NCBI RefSeq assembly: GCF_001469215.1
Contig: NZ_LOFH01000012.1
Span: 1-64,000 of the forward strand
Direction of reading: 5' to 3'
DNA from: Pseudoalteromonas sp. H105
GTDB taxonomy: Bacteria > Pseudomonadota > Gammaproteobacteria > Enterobacterales > Alteromonadaceae
Length of the DNA: 64,000 nucleotides
Shown: one piece after another, positions 27,294 through 37,125 of the stretch
Numbering within the stretch: position 1 is the first letter of the stretch
Layout of the letters: every line of letters starts with the position of its first letter
Notes under the pieces: generated by a model
What the model was told of the DNA's origin: nothing
What the model saw: the letters and a program-made list of their open reading frames with translations, nothing else
Databases searched by the model: none
Position numbers and translations under genes: made by a program

Positions 27294-28145
27294 ATGATTT
27301 TAATTTCAATAATAATTGCTTTAATTTTAGAGCGCCTAGGCGCGCGCTCTGATTGTTGGCAGGTTAGCTACTATGCACAAGGTTATTTAACGCGTTCTAA
27401 AAAGCAGTTGGGTAAAAATGGTCTATTTAACTCAGCGTATGGCTTTTTAGTGTGGTTGGTATTACCCGTTATCGCAACTGCATTGATTTACACTCTTTCT
27501 GATTTTGTTGTGTGGCAATTAGTCGTTAATATAGTGGTATTACTAGTATGTTTTGGCTGCGCTAAACACCGAGCATTATACAAGTCATACCTTAACGCAC
27601 TAACCCGTGATGATAAAGAAGCGGCAACTTTATATGCCTTGCAAATGGGGCAGAAAAAAACTGAAAATGAACCCGGTGGTGAAACGTTTGGGCAAACGCT
27701 CGCGTGGATCAATTTTCGCTTTTATTGTGCTGTTATATTTTGGTTTGTTATTTTAGGTGTGCCTGGTGCAGTATTATATGCACTTGTGCGTACTTATGCT
27801 GATTTAGTGCGCGAAGATAAAAAAGTGACTTATGCTGCTCGGTTTAAGCTCATCCATACGCTGCTATTTTGGCTCGATTGGTTACCTGCACGTATCACCA
27901 GCTTTGGTTATTTGGTTATTGGTAACTTTAATAAAGGCACGAGTTGTTTACTTAGGTATGCATTTGATTTCTCTGTCAGCAACCGAAAAGTGGTGGCTAA
28001 TACGGCATTGGCTGCAGAGCAAATTGAGCAAGCACACTTTGGTTGCACTTTTGAAGCAACCTGTATGATGAAGTTAGTAAAGCGGAACGTTATGTTTTAC
28101 TTGGTGCTCATTGCGTTACTTACCTTGTTTGGTGGTTTAGCTTAA
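27294..28145 (+). CDS. ampE: AmpE-like inner membrane protein
   Basis: A 283-residue polytopic membrane protein of the CobD/CbiB-related AmpE family. Membrane segments lie near 40-60, 66-82, 143-165 and 262-282. The N-terminus MILISIIIALILERLG and the block TFGQTLAWINFRFYCAVIFWF are typical. Its gene follows ampD, as in most gammaproteobacteria. Its molecular role is unclear; it was proposed as a sensor connected with beta-lactamase induction. Confidence 0.93.
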   Translation: MILISIIIALILERLGARSDCWQVSYYAQGYLTRSKKQLGKNGLFNSAYGFLVWLVLPVIATALIYTLSDFVVWQLVVNIVVLLVCFGCAKHRALYKSYLNALTRDDKEAATLYALQMGQKKTENEPGGETFGQTLAWINFRFYCAVIFWFVILGVPGAVLYALVRTYADLVREDKKVTYAARFKLIHTLLFWLDWLPARITSFGYLVIGNFNKGTSCLLRYAFDFSVSNRKVVANTALAAEQIEQAHFGCTFEATCMMKLVKRNVMFYLVLIALLTLFGGLA

Positions 28146-28152
28146 AGCTCAT

Positions 28153-28182
28153 TAAAAGGCTTAACGAGTTAAGCCTTTTAAA
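28153..28182 (+). terminator. Terminator of ampDE
   Basis: Arms TAAAAGGCTTAA (28153-28164) and TTAAGCCTTTTA (28169-28180) around CGAG form a 12-bp stem. Confidence 0.8.
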
Positions 28183-28194
28183 CTACATATCATC

Positions 28195-28205
28195 TGGTCA
28201 GACCA
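28195..28205. promoter_or_regulatory. Second PdhR-like half-site palindrome
   Basis: TGGTCAGACCA, a TGGT-N3-ACCA palindrome of the GntR/FadR-PdhR type, 246 bp before pdhR. It resembles the stronger site at 28349 but lacks the AAT flanks. It may be a second operator. Confidence 0.4.
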
Positions 28206-28348
28206 TTTGGTGCTTCTATAAAAACCCCTCCCAAAACCTGTCGTTATAACCTACTGTTTATTCTTTGAGCTAAATGCGTTAGGCTGTTTTACTGTATGTG
28301 TTCTTCATGAAATTGACAGCAAACTAGCTTTTTGGTAACGTATGCCCC

Positions 28349-28367
28349 AATTTGGTATGACCAATTT
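28349..28367. promoter_or_regulatory. PdhR operator candidate upstream of pdhR
   Basis: The core TTGGTATGACCAA is a perfect palindrome around ATG and matches the E. coli PdhR box (ATTGGTnnnACCAAT) closely. It lies about 75-90 bp before the pdhR ATG, in the expected promoter region of the pyruvate dehydrogenase operon. Confidence 0.8.
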
Positions 28368-28440
28368 ACCTTTTTGGTTTCAGCTACAGGCAGTAACAGC
28401 TTGTTTTAAGCTAGGGCTCCTACAATGCGGATGTTGATTA

Positions 28441-29190
28441 ATGTCTTTAAAGATTAAAGCAGCAAAACTGTCGGATGTTATCTTACAGCAACTTGAGAAT
28501 ATGATTCTTGAGGGGTCATTAGCACCCGGTGAAAAACTGCCGCCAGAGCGCGAATTAGCGAAGCAGTTTGAAGTATCTCGCCCTTCATTGCGTGAGGCAA
28601 TTCAAAAGCTTGAAGCTAAGGGCCTGGTTACGCGCCGCCAAGGTGGTGGTACGTTTGTAAAAAACCAGCTAGAGGAAGGGCTAACTGATCCGCTGTTTGA
28701 TTTGATCAGTAAACACCCTGAATCACAATTTGATTTATTAGAGTTTCGTCACGCCTTAGAAGGTATTGCTGCCTATTATGCTGCACTTCGTGGCACCAGT
28801 ACTGACTTTGATAAAGTGAAACAAAGTTTTGACAGCATTGCATCAGCGAACGATGACTTGCAACAAAAAGCCAAAGCAATCAATGCTTTTCACTTTAGTG
28901 TTGCGGAGTCTTCACACAATGTGGTGTTGCTGCATTTAGTGCGAGGCATGCAAGCACTGCTTGAGCAAAATATTTTACAAAACTTAACCGTATTGTTAGA
29001 AAAGCCGCATATTAGTAAACAACTAGCAGCGCATCGCCGTTTGCTAATGGATGCGGTGATTGAAGGGAATCCAGAACAAGCTCGCCTAGCCAGTAATGCT
29101 CACTTAGCCTTTATAGAAGAGGCCTTACTTGAAGCGGGTAAAGAGCATTCGCGAATTGAACGCAGTTTGAGACGCACAAAACAGAATTAG
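28441..29190 (+). CDS. pdhR: Pyruvate dehydrogenase complex repressor PdhR
   Basis: GntR-family repressor (FadR subfamily) relieved by pyruvate; 249 residues. The winged helix (about 8-75) has LAPGEKLPPERELAKQF and VSRPSLREAIQKLEAKGLV. The C-terminal FCD domain (about 95-230) binds the effector. It is followed by aceE, aceF and lpdA, its usual targets, and preceded by a PdhR-box palindrome, implying autoregulation. Confidence 0.95.
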   Translation: MSLKIKAAKLSDVILQQLENMILEGSLAPGEKLPPERELAKQFEVSRPSLREAIQKLEAKGLVTRRQGGGTFVKNQLEEGLTDPLFDLISKHPESQFDLLEFRHALEGIAAYYAALRGTSTDFDKVKQSFDSIASANDDLQQKAKAINAFHFSVAESSHNVVLLHLVRGMQALLEQNILQNLTVLLEKPHISKQLAAHRRLLMDAVIEGNPEQARLASNAHLAFIEEALLEAGKEHSRIERSLRRTKQN

Positions 29191-29280
29191 TAAACATAAC
29201 TCTTTAAACAAGTACGGTGGGCAAAAAACTCATCGTATTAATTAAAAACATTCGTATTTTAAACATAAGGAAACCTCCAT

Positions 29281-31947
29281 ATGTCTGAAGTCAATAAAAT
29301 TGACGTAGACGCGCTAGAAACACAAGAGTGGTTACAAGCTCTTGAATCAGTTGTGCGTGAAGAAGGTGTTGAACGTGCTCAGTTTTTACTTGAGCAAGTA
29401 TTAGAGCAAGCCCGTTTAGACGGTGTTGATATGCCAACAGGTATCAATACAAACTACGTTAATACGATTCCGGTCGATCAAGAACCTGCATACCCAGGTG
29501 ATGTAAATCTTGAGCGCCGTATTCGTTCTATTATTCGTTGGAACGCAATCATGATTGTATTGCGTGCATCGAAAAAAGACCTCGACTTAGGCGGCCATAT
29601 GGCGTCTTACCAATCTTCAGCTGCATTTTATGAAGTGTGCTTTAACCACTTCTTTAAAGCACCTAATGATGTAGACGGTGGTGACTTAGTTTACTATCAG
29701 GGTCATATTTCTCCGGGCATTTATGCGCGCGCATTTGTTGAAGGTCGTTTATCTGCTGCTCAGTTAGACAACTTCCGTCAAGAAGTCGATGGCAATGGTT
29801 TACCATCATACCCTCACCCTAAGCTAATGCCTGAGTTTTGGCAGTTTCCTACCGTATCTATGGGTCTAGGTCCTATCGCGTCTATCTATCAAGCGCGTTT
29901 CTTAAAATACTTAGATGGTCGTGGTTTAAAAAATACTAAAAACCAACGTGTGTATGCGTTTTTAGGTGATGGTGAAATGGATGAGCCAGAATCACGTGGT
30001 GCTATCTCTTTTGCTGCGCGTGAAAAGTTAGACAACCTTTGTTACCTAATCAACTGTAATCTACAGCGCCTAGATGGCCCAGTAATGGGTAATGGTAAGA
30101 TCATTCAAGAACTTGAAGGCCTATTCAAAGGTGCTGGCTGGAACGTTATCAAAGTTGTATGGGGCAGTGGTTGGGATATCTTACTTGCTAAAGATACAAC
30201 GGGTAAGCTTTTACAATTGATGAACGAAACCATCGATGGTGATTACCAAACTTATAAAGCGAAAGATGGTGCTTACGTACGTGAACATTTCTTTGGTCGC
30301 TACCCTGAAACAGCAGCACTTGTTGCTGATATGACAGATGACGAAATTTTTGCCCTCAAGCGTGGTGGTCATGAGCCATCAAAACTATACGCTGCATTCA
30401 AAAAAGCTGAACAAACTAATGACCGTCCTACGGTTATCCTTGCTAAAACGGTAAAAGGTTACGGCATGGGTGAAGCGGCTGAAGGTAAAAATATTGCTCA
30501 CCAAGTTAAAAAAATGGACATGACGCACGTTGAACATTTACGTTCACGTTTGGGTCTGCAAGATCTTGTGTCTGACGAGGCAATTAAAGACTTACCTTAT
30601 TTAGAACTTGAAGAAGGTTCTGAAGAATACAAATACTTGCATGCACGTCGTGATGCACTTAAAGGTTATACACCAACACGTATTCCTAACTTTACTGAAA
30701 AGTTACAGCTGCCAGAAGTTGATGCGTTCAAGCCGCTACTTGATGAGCAAAAGCGCGATATTTCAACAACAATGGGCTTTGTGCGTGCGCTTAATATCTT
30801 ATTAAAAGATAAAGGTATCGGTAAAAATATCGTGCCAATTATTGCCGATGAAGCACGTACGTTTGGTATGGAAGGTTTGTTCCGTCAAATCGGTATTTAT
30901 AACCCGCATGGCCAAAATTATACACCACAAGACCGTGATATCGTTTCTTACTACAAAGAAGCCACATCAGGTCAGGTACTGCAAGAAGGTATCAATGAGC
31001 TAGGTGCAATGTCTTCATGGGTTGCTGCAGCAACATCATACAGCACGAACGATTTGCCGATGATCCCATTTTACATCTACTATTCAATGTTTGGTTTCCA
31101 ACGTGTTGGCGACATGGCATGGATGGCAGGTGACCAACAAGCGCGTGGTTTCTTATTAGGTGCTACAGCAGGTCGTACAACGCTTAATGGTGAAGGTCTT
31201 CAACACGAAGATGGTCACAGCCATATTCTTGCGAACACAGTGCCTAACTGTATCTCTTATGATCCAACGTATGCTTACGAAGTAGCGGTAATCATTCAAG
31301 ATGGTATTCGTCGTATGTATGGTGAAGGCCAAGAAAACATTTACTACTACCTAACGCTGATGAACGAAAACTACGCGCAACCAGCAATGCCTGAAGGCGC
31401 AGAAGAAGGCATTCGTAAAGGTATTTACAAGCTTGAAAGCTATGAAGGCAAAAAAGCCAACGTACAGCTATTAAGCTCAGGTACCATCATGACTGAAGTT
31501 CGCAAAGCAGCGGCTATCTTAAGTGATGATTACGGTATTGCGTCAGATGTTTACTCTGTTACGTCATTCAACGAATTAACTCGCGATGGTCAAGACGTTG
31601 AACGCTCAAACATGCTTAACCCAGAAAGCGAGCAAAAAACGGCGTATATCACTAGCGTATTGAATGATTCAGTGACTGTTGCAGCAACGGATTACATGAA
31701 AAACTACGCTGAGCAAGCGCGTTCGTTCATCCCTAGCAGCAACTACAAAGTATTAGGTACTGACGGTTATGGCCGTTCTGACAGCCGTGAAAACTTACGT
31801 CGTCACTTTGAAGTTAACGCAGGTTATGTTGTTGTTGCTACGTTATCTGAACTTGCTAAACGTGGTGAAGTTGAAAAGTCAGTGGTGGTTGACGCGCTTA
31901 AGAAGTTCGACATCGACACTAACAAACTTAACCCACTGTACGCTTAA
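29281..31947 (+). CDS. aceE: Pyruvate dehydrogenase E1 component
   Basis: Homodimeric, thiamine diphosphate-dependent E1 that decarboxylates pyruvate and acetylates the E2 lipoyl groups; 888 residues, as in E. coli. The thiamine-binding [13 protein letters not shown] motif is near 230, ending in [28 protein letters not shown] and [10 protein letters not shown] are in the central and C-terminal domains. AAGGAAACCTCCAT precedes the ATG. aceF begins 11 bp after the stop. Confidence 0.98.
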   Translation: MSEVNKIDVDALETQEWLQALESVVREEGVERAQFLLEQVLEQARLDGVDMPTGINTNYVNTIPVDQEPAYPGDVNLERRIRSIIRWNAIMIVLRASKKDLDLGGHMASYQSSAAFYEVCFNHFFKAPNDVDGGDLVYYQGHISPGIYARAFVEGRLSAAQLDNFRQEVDGNGLPSYPHPKLMPEFWQFPTVSMGLGPIASIYQARFLKYLDGRGLKNTKNQRVYAFLGDGEMDEPESRGAISFAAREKLDNLCYLINCNLQRLDGPVMGNGKIIQELEGLFKGAGWNVIKVVWGSGWDILLAKDTTGKLLQLMNETIDGDYQTYKAKDGAYVREHFFGRYPETAALVADMTDDEIFALKRGGHEPSKLYAAFKKAEQTNDRPTVILAKTVKGYGMGEAAEGKNIAHQVKKMDMTHVEHLRSRLGLQDLVSDEAIKDLPYLELEEGSEEYKYLHARRDALKGYTPTRIPNFTEKLQLPEVDAFKPLLDEQKRDISTTMGFVRALNILLKDKGIGKNIVPIIADEARTFGMEGLFRQIGIYNPHGQNYTPQDRDIVSYYKEATSGQVLQEGINELGAMSSWVAAATSYSTNDLPMIPFYIYYSMFGFQRVGDMAWMAGDQQARGFLLGATAGRTTLNGEGLQHEDGHSHILANTVPNCISYDPTYAYEVAVIIQDGIRRMYGEGQENIYYYLTLMNENYAQPAMPEGAEEGIRKGIYKLESYEGKKANVQLLSSGTIMTEVRKAAAILSDDYGIASDVYSVTSFNELTRDGQDVERSNMLNPESEQKTAYITSVLNDSVTVAATDYMKNYAEQARSFIPSSNYKVLGTDGYGRSDSRENLRRHFEVNAGYVVVATLSELAKRGEVEKSVVVDALKKFDIDTNKLNPLYA

Positions 31948-31958
31948 GAGGTTTTGCA

Positions 31959-33860
31959 ATGAGTATTGAAATTAATGTACCAGATATCGGTGGCGATGAA
32001 GTCGAAGTAACCGAAATCCTAGTAAATGTTGGCGACGTTGTTGAAGTTGACCAATCATTACTAACTGTTGAAGGCGATAAAGCGTCAATGGAAGTACCAG
32101 CTGCGCAAGCGGGTACAGTAAAAGAAATTAAAGTAAGTGAAGGTGACACGGTTACGACTGGCTCTTTAATTATGATTTTTGAAGGCCAGAGTGCTGGCGA
32201 AGAAAAAGCGCCAGAAGCTCCTGCTAAATCTGAAGACGCAGCACCTGCTGCCTCTTCAGGCTTAACAACAAAAGAAGTGACCGTACCAGATATCGGTGAT
32301 GATGAAGTTGAAGTAACAGAAATTATGGTTGCAGTGGGCGATAGCGTAGAAGAAGAGCAATCTATCTTAAACGTTGAAGGTGACAAAGCGGCTATGGAAG
32401 TACCTGCACCCTTTGCTGGTACCGTTAAAGAAATTAAAATTGCTGCAGGCGATAAAGTAAAAACAGGCTCTTTAGTGTTTGTTTTTGAAATTGCTGGTGG
32501 CGAGTCTGCTCCAGCTAAAGCAGAGGCCGCTCCTGCTGCTGAATCTGCGCCTGCACAAAGTGCTGCGCCGAGCAGCAAAGAAGTTAGCGTGCCAGATATC
32601 GGCGGTGATGAAGTTGAAGTGACAGAGGTCATGGTTGCTGTTGGCGATAAGGTTGAAGAAGATCAATCAATCTTAAACGTTGAAGGCGACAAAGCAGCAA
32701 TGGAAGTACCCGCACCGTTTGCGGGCACAGTAAAAGAAATAAAAGTAGCCGCAGGCGATAAAGTATCGACCGGTTCACTTATTTTTGTATTTGAAGTTGC
32801 CGGAAGCGCGCCAGCTGCAGCACCTGCAGAAAAATCAGCACCAGCGCCAAAAGCAGAGTCAAAACCTGCGCCAGCGCAAGCAGCACCTGCAAAAGCAAGT
32901 AATGAAAGCTTTGAAAACAACAGTGCTTATGCACATGCATCGCCAGTTGTTCGCCGTTTAGCCCGTGAGTTTGGTATTAACCTTGCGAACGTAAAAGGTT
33001 CAGGTCGTAAAAATCGCGTTATTAAAGAAGACGTGCAAAACTATGTTAAAAACCTAGTTAAGCAAGTTGAATCAGGTCAGTTATCTGCTGCCAAAGGTAA
33101 TGCTGGTGGCGGTGAACTTGGGTTAATCCCATGGCCAAAGGTTGATTTTGCTAAATTTGGTGAAATTGAAGAGAAGAAGCTTTCTCGTATTCAAAAACTA
33201 TCAGGCAAAAACTTGCATCGTAACTGGGTGCAAATCCCACATGTTACCCAGTTTGATGAAGCTGATATCACTAGTCTTGAGCAATTCCGTAAAGAGCAAA
33301 ATGCACTTAACGAGAAGAAAAAGCTGGGTGTTAAAATTACACCTTTAGTCTTTGTAATGAAAGCAGCGGCAAAAGCATTGGCTGATTTCCCTACATTTAA
33401 CTCGTCGTTATCAGAAGACGGTGAAAGCTTAATTCTTAAAAAGTACATCAATATTGGTGTAGCGGTTGATACACCAAACGGGTTAGTTGTACCTGTATTC
33501 AAAGATGTGGATAAGAAAGGCATTATTGAATTATCACGCGAGCTGATGGACATCTCTGTTAAAGCGCGTGAAGGTAAGCTTACCTCGTCTGATATGCAAG
33601 GCGGTTGTTTCACTATTTCAAGCTTAGGTGGGATTGGTGGTACTGCATTTACGCCTATCGTTAATGCGCCAGAGGTTGCTATTTTGGGTGTGTCTAAATC
33701 TGAAATGAAACCAAAATGGAATGGCAAAGAGTTTGAACCTAAGTTAATGGTTCCACTTTCAATGTCATATGACCATAGGGTGATTGACGGTGCATTAGCA
33801 GCACGCTTTACTGTTACGCTAGCAAGTTACATGAGCGATATACGCCAGTTAGTGATGTAA
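31959..33860 (+). CDS. aceF: Dihydrolipoyllysine acetyltransferase (E2), three lipoyl domains
   Basis: Core of the pyruvate dehydrogenase complex, transferring acetyl to CoA; 633 residues. Three N-terminal lipoyl domains (about 1-75, 105-180, 208-285) each carry the lipoylated Lys in VEGDKAS/AMEVPA. They are joined by flexible Ala/Pro-rich linkers. An E1/E3-binding domain (about 325-360, [16 protein letters not shown]) and the catalytic domain (about 405-633) follow, the latter with the active-site [10 protein letters not shown]. Three lipoyl domains match E. coli. Confidence 0.98.
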   Translation: MSIEINVPDIGGDEVEVTEILVNVGDVVEVDQSLLTVEGDKASMEVPAAQAGTVKEIKVSEGDTVTTGSLIMIFEGQSAGEEKAPEAPAKSEDAAPAASSGLTTKEVTVPDIGDDEVEVTEIMVAVGDSVEEEQSILNVEGDKAAMEVPAPFAGTVKEIKIAAGDKVKTGSLVFVFEIAGGESAPAKAEAAPAAESAPAQSAAPSSKEVSVPDIGGDEVEVTEVMVAVGDKVEEDQSILNVEGDKAAMEVPAPFAGTVKEIKVAAGDKVSTGSLIFVFEVAGSAPAAAPAEKSAPAPKAESKPAPAQAAPAKASNESFENNSAYAHASPVVRRLAREFGINLANVKGSGRKNRVIKEDVQNYVKNLVKQVESGQLSAAKGNAGGGELGLIPWPKVDFAKFGEIEEKKLSRIQKLSGKNLHRNWVQIPHVTQFDEADITSLEQFRKEQNALNEKKKLGVKITPLVFVMKAAAKALADFPTFNSSLSEDGESLILKKYINIGVAVDTPNGLVVPVFKDVDKKGIIELSRELMDISVKAREGKLTSSDMQGGCFTISSLGGIGGTAFTPIVNAPEVAILGVSKSEMKPKWNGKEFEPKLMVPLSMSYDHRVIDGALAARFTVTLASYMSDIRQLVM

Positions 33861-33882
33861 TCACTACAATGTGAACAGAATC

Positions 33883-33916
33883 AAATCCCAGCCAGTTGTT
33901 TTTTGCTGGGATTTTT
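33883..33916 (+). terminator. Terminator between aceF and lpdA
   Basis: Arms AAATCCCAGC (33883-33892) and GCTGGGATTT (33905-33914) with a 12-nt loop and trailing T residues. It implies that lpdA has its own promoter in the 120 bp that follow, letting it also supply other dehydrogenase complexes. Confidence 0.75.
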
Positions 33917-34035
33917 ACCATTTGCAATGATACAATCTTTGCACAAATTTTTGATCTGCTCTGACTTTCTGCCTTGCAGAAACTTGGCAGTTAAACTTTA
34001 GGGCAGTGTCCCGTTCAAACAATTAAGGTAATAGC

Positions 34036-35463
34036 ATGAGCAACGAATTAAAAACTCAAGTTGTTGTACTAGGCGGTGGTCCTGGTGGTTATTCTGCGGC
34101 TTTCCGTGCTGCTGACTTGGGCTTAGAAGTTACATTAGTAGAATCTCGCGACACATTAGGCGGTGTATGTCTTAATGTGGGTTGTATCCCTTCAAAAGCA
34201 CTTTTACACGTAGCTAAAGTCATTGATGATGCTGCGGAAATGTCATCTCATGGTGTTACTTTTGGCGCACCACAAATTGACTTAGACAAAGTTCGCTCTT
34301 GGAAAGACTCTGTTATTGGTCAGTTAACAGGCGGCCTTGATGGCATGGCTAAAATGCGTAAAGTTAAAGTGGTTTACGGTTACGGTAAATTCACAGGCAG
34401 CAACACTATCGCAGTGGAAGGTGCTGATGGCGCAACAACGATCACGTTCGATAATGCTATTATTGCAGCAGGTTCACAACCAGTAAACTTACCTTTCATT
34501 CCACAAGATGACCGTGTTATTGATTCAACTGGCGCGCTTGAGCTTAAAGACGTACCAGAAAAACTACTTGTATTAGGTGGTGGTATCATAGGTCTTGAAA
34601 TGGGTACGGTGTACCGTGCGCTAGGTTCAAATATTGATGTTGTTGAGTTTGCTGACCAACTTGTTCCAGCTGCTGATAAAGACATTATCAAAATTTACCA
34701 ACGTTACGTTAAAGACAAGTTTAATGTAATGCTGTCTACTAAAGTAACTGGCGTTGAAGCAAAAGAAGACGGTTTATATGTAACGTTTGAAGGCAAAAAT
34801 GCACCGGCTGAACCAGTACGTTATGACAAAGTACTTGTTGCTGTTGGTCGTACACCAAACGGTAAATTGCTTGATGCTGACAAAGCAGGCGTTAATGTTG
34901 ATGAGCGCGGCTTTATCAATGTTGATAAGCAACTTAAAACAAACGTTAACCACATTTTTGCAATTGGTGACATTGTTGGTCAACCTATGCTTGCGCACAA
35001 AGCGGTTCATGAAGGTCATGTTGCTGCTGAAGTTATTTCAGGTCAAAAACATTTCTTTGACCCTAAATGCATTCCTTCAATTGCGTATACTGACCCAGAA
35101 ATCGCATGGGTAGGTGTTACTGAGAAAGAAGCAAAAGAGCAAAACTTAAGCATTGAAACTGCGGTATTCCCGTGGGCTGCATCTGGTCGTGCAATCGCAT
35201 CTGCGCGTACTGAGGGTTCAACTAAGCTTATTTTTGATAAAGAAAGCGGCCGAATTATCGGTGGCGCTATGATCGGTATCAATGCTGGCGAAATGCTGGG
35301 TGAAATCGGTCTAGCTGTTGAAATGGGCGCTGATGGCGAAGACTTAGCGCTTACCATTCATGCTCATCCAACATTGAACGAATCAATCGGCCTTGCAGCT
35401 GAAATTTTTGAAGGTTCAATCACTGACTTACCAAACAAAAAAGCGGTTAAAAAGAAGAAGTAA
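34036..35463 (+). CDS. lpdA: Dihydrolipoamide dehydrogenase (E3)
   Basis: FAD flavoenzyme reoxidising dihydrolipoamide in pyruvate, 2-oxoglutarate and glycine-cleavage complexes; 475 residues. The FAD-binding motif is VVVLGGGPGGYSAA (8-21). The redox disulfide is GGVCLNVGCIPSK with Cys 45 and Cys 50. The NAD motif is VLGGGIIGLEMG. The C-terminal catalytic His-Glu pair lies in HAHPTLNE. It ends with the Lys-rich tail KKAVKKKK. It has a terminator on both sides. Confidence 0.98.
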   Translation: MSNELKTQVVVLGGGPGGYSAAFRAADLGLEVTLVESRDTLGGVCLNVGCIPSKALLHVAKVIDDAAEMSSHGVTFGAPQIDLDKVRSWKDSVIGQLTGGLDGMAKMRKVKVVYGYGKFTGSNTIAVEGADGATTITFDNAIIAAGSQPVNLPFIPQDDRVIDSTGALELKDVPEKLLVLGGGIIGLEMGTVYRALGSNIDVVEFADQLVPAADKDIIKIYQRYVKDKFNVMLSTKVTGVEAKEDGLYVTFEGKNAPAEPVRYDKVLVAVGRTPNGKLLDADKAGVNVDERGFINVDKQLKTNVNHIFAIGDIVGQPMLAHKAVHEGHVAAEVISGQKHFFDPKCIPSIAYTDPEIAWVGVTEKEAKEQNLSIETAVFPWAASGRAIASARTEGSTKLIFDKESGRIIGGAMIGINAGEMLGEIGLAVEMGADGEDLALTIHAHPTLNESIGLAAEIFEGSITDLPNKKAVKKKK

Positions 35464-35484
35464 TTTCTTTTAGATAACCGTTTA

Positions 35485-35512
35485 AAAACCCAAGCTTTGG
35501 CTTGGGTTTTTT
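35485..35512 (+). terminator. Terminator of lpdA
   Basis: Arms AAAACCCAAGC and GCTTGGGTTTT around a TTTG loop, followed by a T-tract. Confidence 0.92.
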
Positions 35513-35631
35513 GTTTTTTAATTACCACTAACTTAACGTGGAGCGTTCGTGGGATCGCCTTGCATCAGTAGATATCTATTTCTATTAATTTTAGCTACAC
35601 TATGCGCCGATCAATTTTTAGGTATTTTTAC

Positions 35632-36321
35632 GTGACTAACCGTTTTACTAACTCAGTATTGACCTTACGCGCTCAGCAAGTAAGTGAATCTCGGCGCGAA
35701 TTTAATGCTCGCGGGGGTAAAATGGACCGCTGTGAGCAATGCTTGATTGCAAAGCATTACTGTATTTGTGACGGTGTTGAGCAAGCGCAATGTGATGCCG
35801 CAGTTTGTATGTTGATGTATCATAATGAAAGCTTCAAACCTTCTAATACTGGTCGCTTAATTGCTGAGATTGTACCTGATAATTATGCTTTTCGCTGGGA
35901 CCGAACAGATCCGGACCCTAACTTGCTCGCTTTATTGAACGATCCTCGCTATCAGCCTATGGTTATTTTTCCCGCGACTGACGTTGAAGATACTTCTCGT
36001 GTTATTACAGAGGTGACACACGGTGAAAGTAAACGTCCGTTATTTATTTTTTTAGATGGCACATGGCGTGAAGCGAAAAAAATGATCCGTAAAAGCCCTT
36101 ACCTTGATAGCTTACCTGTACTGTCTATCACGGCTGACAAACTCTCCGATTACCGCTTACGCGTTGCACCGCATGCCCATCAACTAGGCACGGCAGAAGT
36201 GGCAATTATGGTATTGGCTTTAGCGGGTGAAAGTGATGCAGCAACTAAATTAGAAACCCATTTTATGAAGTTTCGTGATGCTTATTTATTGGGCAAACGA
36301 AATAAGGGACAACCGCTGTAA
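35632..36321 (+). CDS. tapT: tRNA-uridine aminocarboxypropyltransferase (DTW domain, YfiP/TapT type)
   Basis: DTW-domain protein of 229 residues that in E. coli makes acp3U at position 47 of tRNAs using S-adenosylmethionine. Cys residues CEQCLIAKHYCIC form a likely zinc site near the N-terminus. FKPSNTGRLIAEI, FLDGTWREAKKM (the DxTW motif), SPYL and YRLRVAPHAHQLGTAE follow family pattern. I chose the GTG at 35632 (AGGT upstream), which gives the family N-terminus; an ATG at 35602 is also in frame. Confidence 0.9.
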   Translation: MTNRFTNSVLTLRAQQVSESRREFNARGGKMDRCEQCLIAKHYCICDGVEQAQCDAAVCMLMYHNESFKPSNTGRLIAEIVPDNYAFRWDRTDPDPNLLALLNDPRYQPMVIFPATDVEDTSRVITEVTHGESKRPLFIFLDGTWREAKKMIRKSPYLDSLPVLSITADKLSDYRLRVAPHAHQLGTAEVAIMVLALAGESDAATKLETHFMKFRDAYLLGKRNKGQPL

Positions 36322-36358
36322 ACTAAAGATTAGATGATTTTGAAGGCTAAGTAACAGA

Positions 36359-36391
36359 CAAAAGAAATGCGCGTACTATCTCTAGTCGCGC
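36359..36391 (-). terminator. Terminator of the CsrB-like RNA
   Basis: Read on the minus strand: GCGCGACT, loop AGAGAT, AGTACGCGC (one bulged base), then ATTTCTTTT. It ends the GGA-rich transcript described at 36360-36847. Confidence 0.8.
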
Positions 36392-36847
36392 TTGCGGAAT
36401 CTTCTAATTTTCTGCATCCTGCAATTGAACTTAATCAACTCCTAATTTTTACTAATCCATGTGATTACGCTGTTACTTATTCGTTCTGCGTAATGTAGGC
36501 TATCCGGGCCTTTATCCTGTCGTATCCATACGTCCATTTTGGTAACGTCTATTACCTGTCCTTTACGCATCTTCCTGATGCTATCCTTTTATTAAACAGT
36601 TCCATTGCGATGCCTTGAAGGCCTGTCCATCTATCCGCTTTTACTACTTCCTGTATAACAACTCTCTTTCGAGCCCTGTTGTTAGTCCATTTCGCATCGT
36701 CATGATGCTATCCATTTCTTACCAATCCTTTGTGCTACTCTTCCTGAGCCTGTCCGAGTTTCCTAGCTTTCCAACTAAACCTTAATTAACGATTGTTGAG
36801 TCATCATTCCCTGTTGCAAACTGACCAGAGCTGTCTGCTTAACCGAT
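36360..36847 (-). ncRNA. csrB: CsrB-type CsrA-sequestering regulatory RNA
   Basis: No protein gene lies in this 790-bp gap. The minus strand from about 36800 to 36416 carries about 22 GGA motifs, several-fold more than expected, often as AGGA, CAGGA or TGGA. Several sit in hairpin loops: GCAUC-AGGAA-GAUGC (36581-36567), UGCA-GGA-UGCA (36423-36413) and CGUAU-GG-AUACG (36532-36521). A TATACT -10 element (36859-36854) fixes the start near 36847, and a terminator ends it near 36360, giving about 490 nt. This is the architecture of CsrB/RsmZ RNAs, which titrate the translational regulator CsrA. The exact ends are estimates. Confidence 0.88.
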
Positions 36848-36853
36848 GAAGTA

Positions 36854-36859
36854 AGTATA
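36854..36859 (-). promoter_or_regulatory. -10 element of the CsrB-like RNA
   Basis: TATACT on the minus strand, five of six consensus bases. No convincing -35 hexamer is visible at the right distance, which fits a promoter that needs an activator such as GacA/UvrY. Confidence 0.55.
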
Positions 36860-37005
36860 GAGAATTAATGCAAACAAAATAGGCGAAAAACGACATTAAA
36901 AACCCTATTGTTTGCAGTAGCTATGTAATAAGTTTATATTAATCATTGGTTTATGTTTTTTTAGCGCTGTAACTCGTCATGTTTATCCTCAATAGCTGTC
37001 AACAG

Positions 37006-37023
37006 CGTAAGAGATATCTCACA
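37006..37023 (-). promoter_or_regulatory. GacA/UvrY-like activator box upstream of csrB
   Basis: On the minus strand TGTGAG, six bases, CTTACG. The known GacA box is TGTAAG-N6-CTTACA; 10 of 12 specified bases match. It is centred about 168 bp upstream of the predicted csrB start, the distance typical of this upstream activating site for CsrB/RsmZ genes. Confidence 0.65.
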
Positions 37024-37092
37024 ACCAACTTCTGTTTATGCCCTCAAATTAGATTTTAGGTGCACTTTAAGTAGTTAAAAGGTATTATTGAG

Positions 37093-37107
37093 TGATAATA
37101 ATTACTA
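37093..37107 (+). promoter_or_regulatory. Fur box candidate upstream of futA
   Basis: TGATAAT, A, ATTACTA: a 7-1-7 Fur-type inverted repeat with two mismatches from TGATAAT-N-ATTATCA. It ends 18 bp before the futA ATG, suitable for iron-dependent repression of the transporter. Confidence 0.6.
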
Positions 37108-37125
37108 TTTGTGCGAGCGCGATTT

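Noticed and set aside
31928..32632. Long open frame antisense to aceF (minus strand, 234 codons)
   Set aside because: It mirrors the Ala/Pro/Val-rich lipoyl domains of aceF, is itself repetitive for that reason, and has no family resemblance.
33191..33727. 178-codon open frame antisense to the aceF catalytic domain
   Set aside because: Pure shadow of a highly conserved gene, with no plausible protein motifs or ribosome site.
36416..36800. Pyrimidine-rich plus strand as a degenerate protein gene
   Set aside because: No long frame exists on either strand; GGA-in-loop hairpins on the minus strand and a terminator explain it as a CsrB-type RNA.
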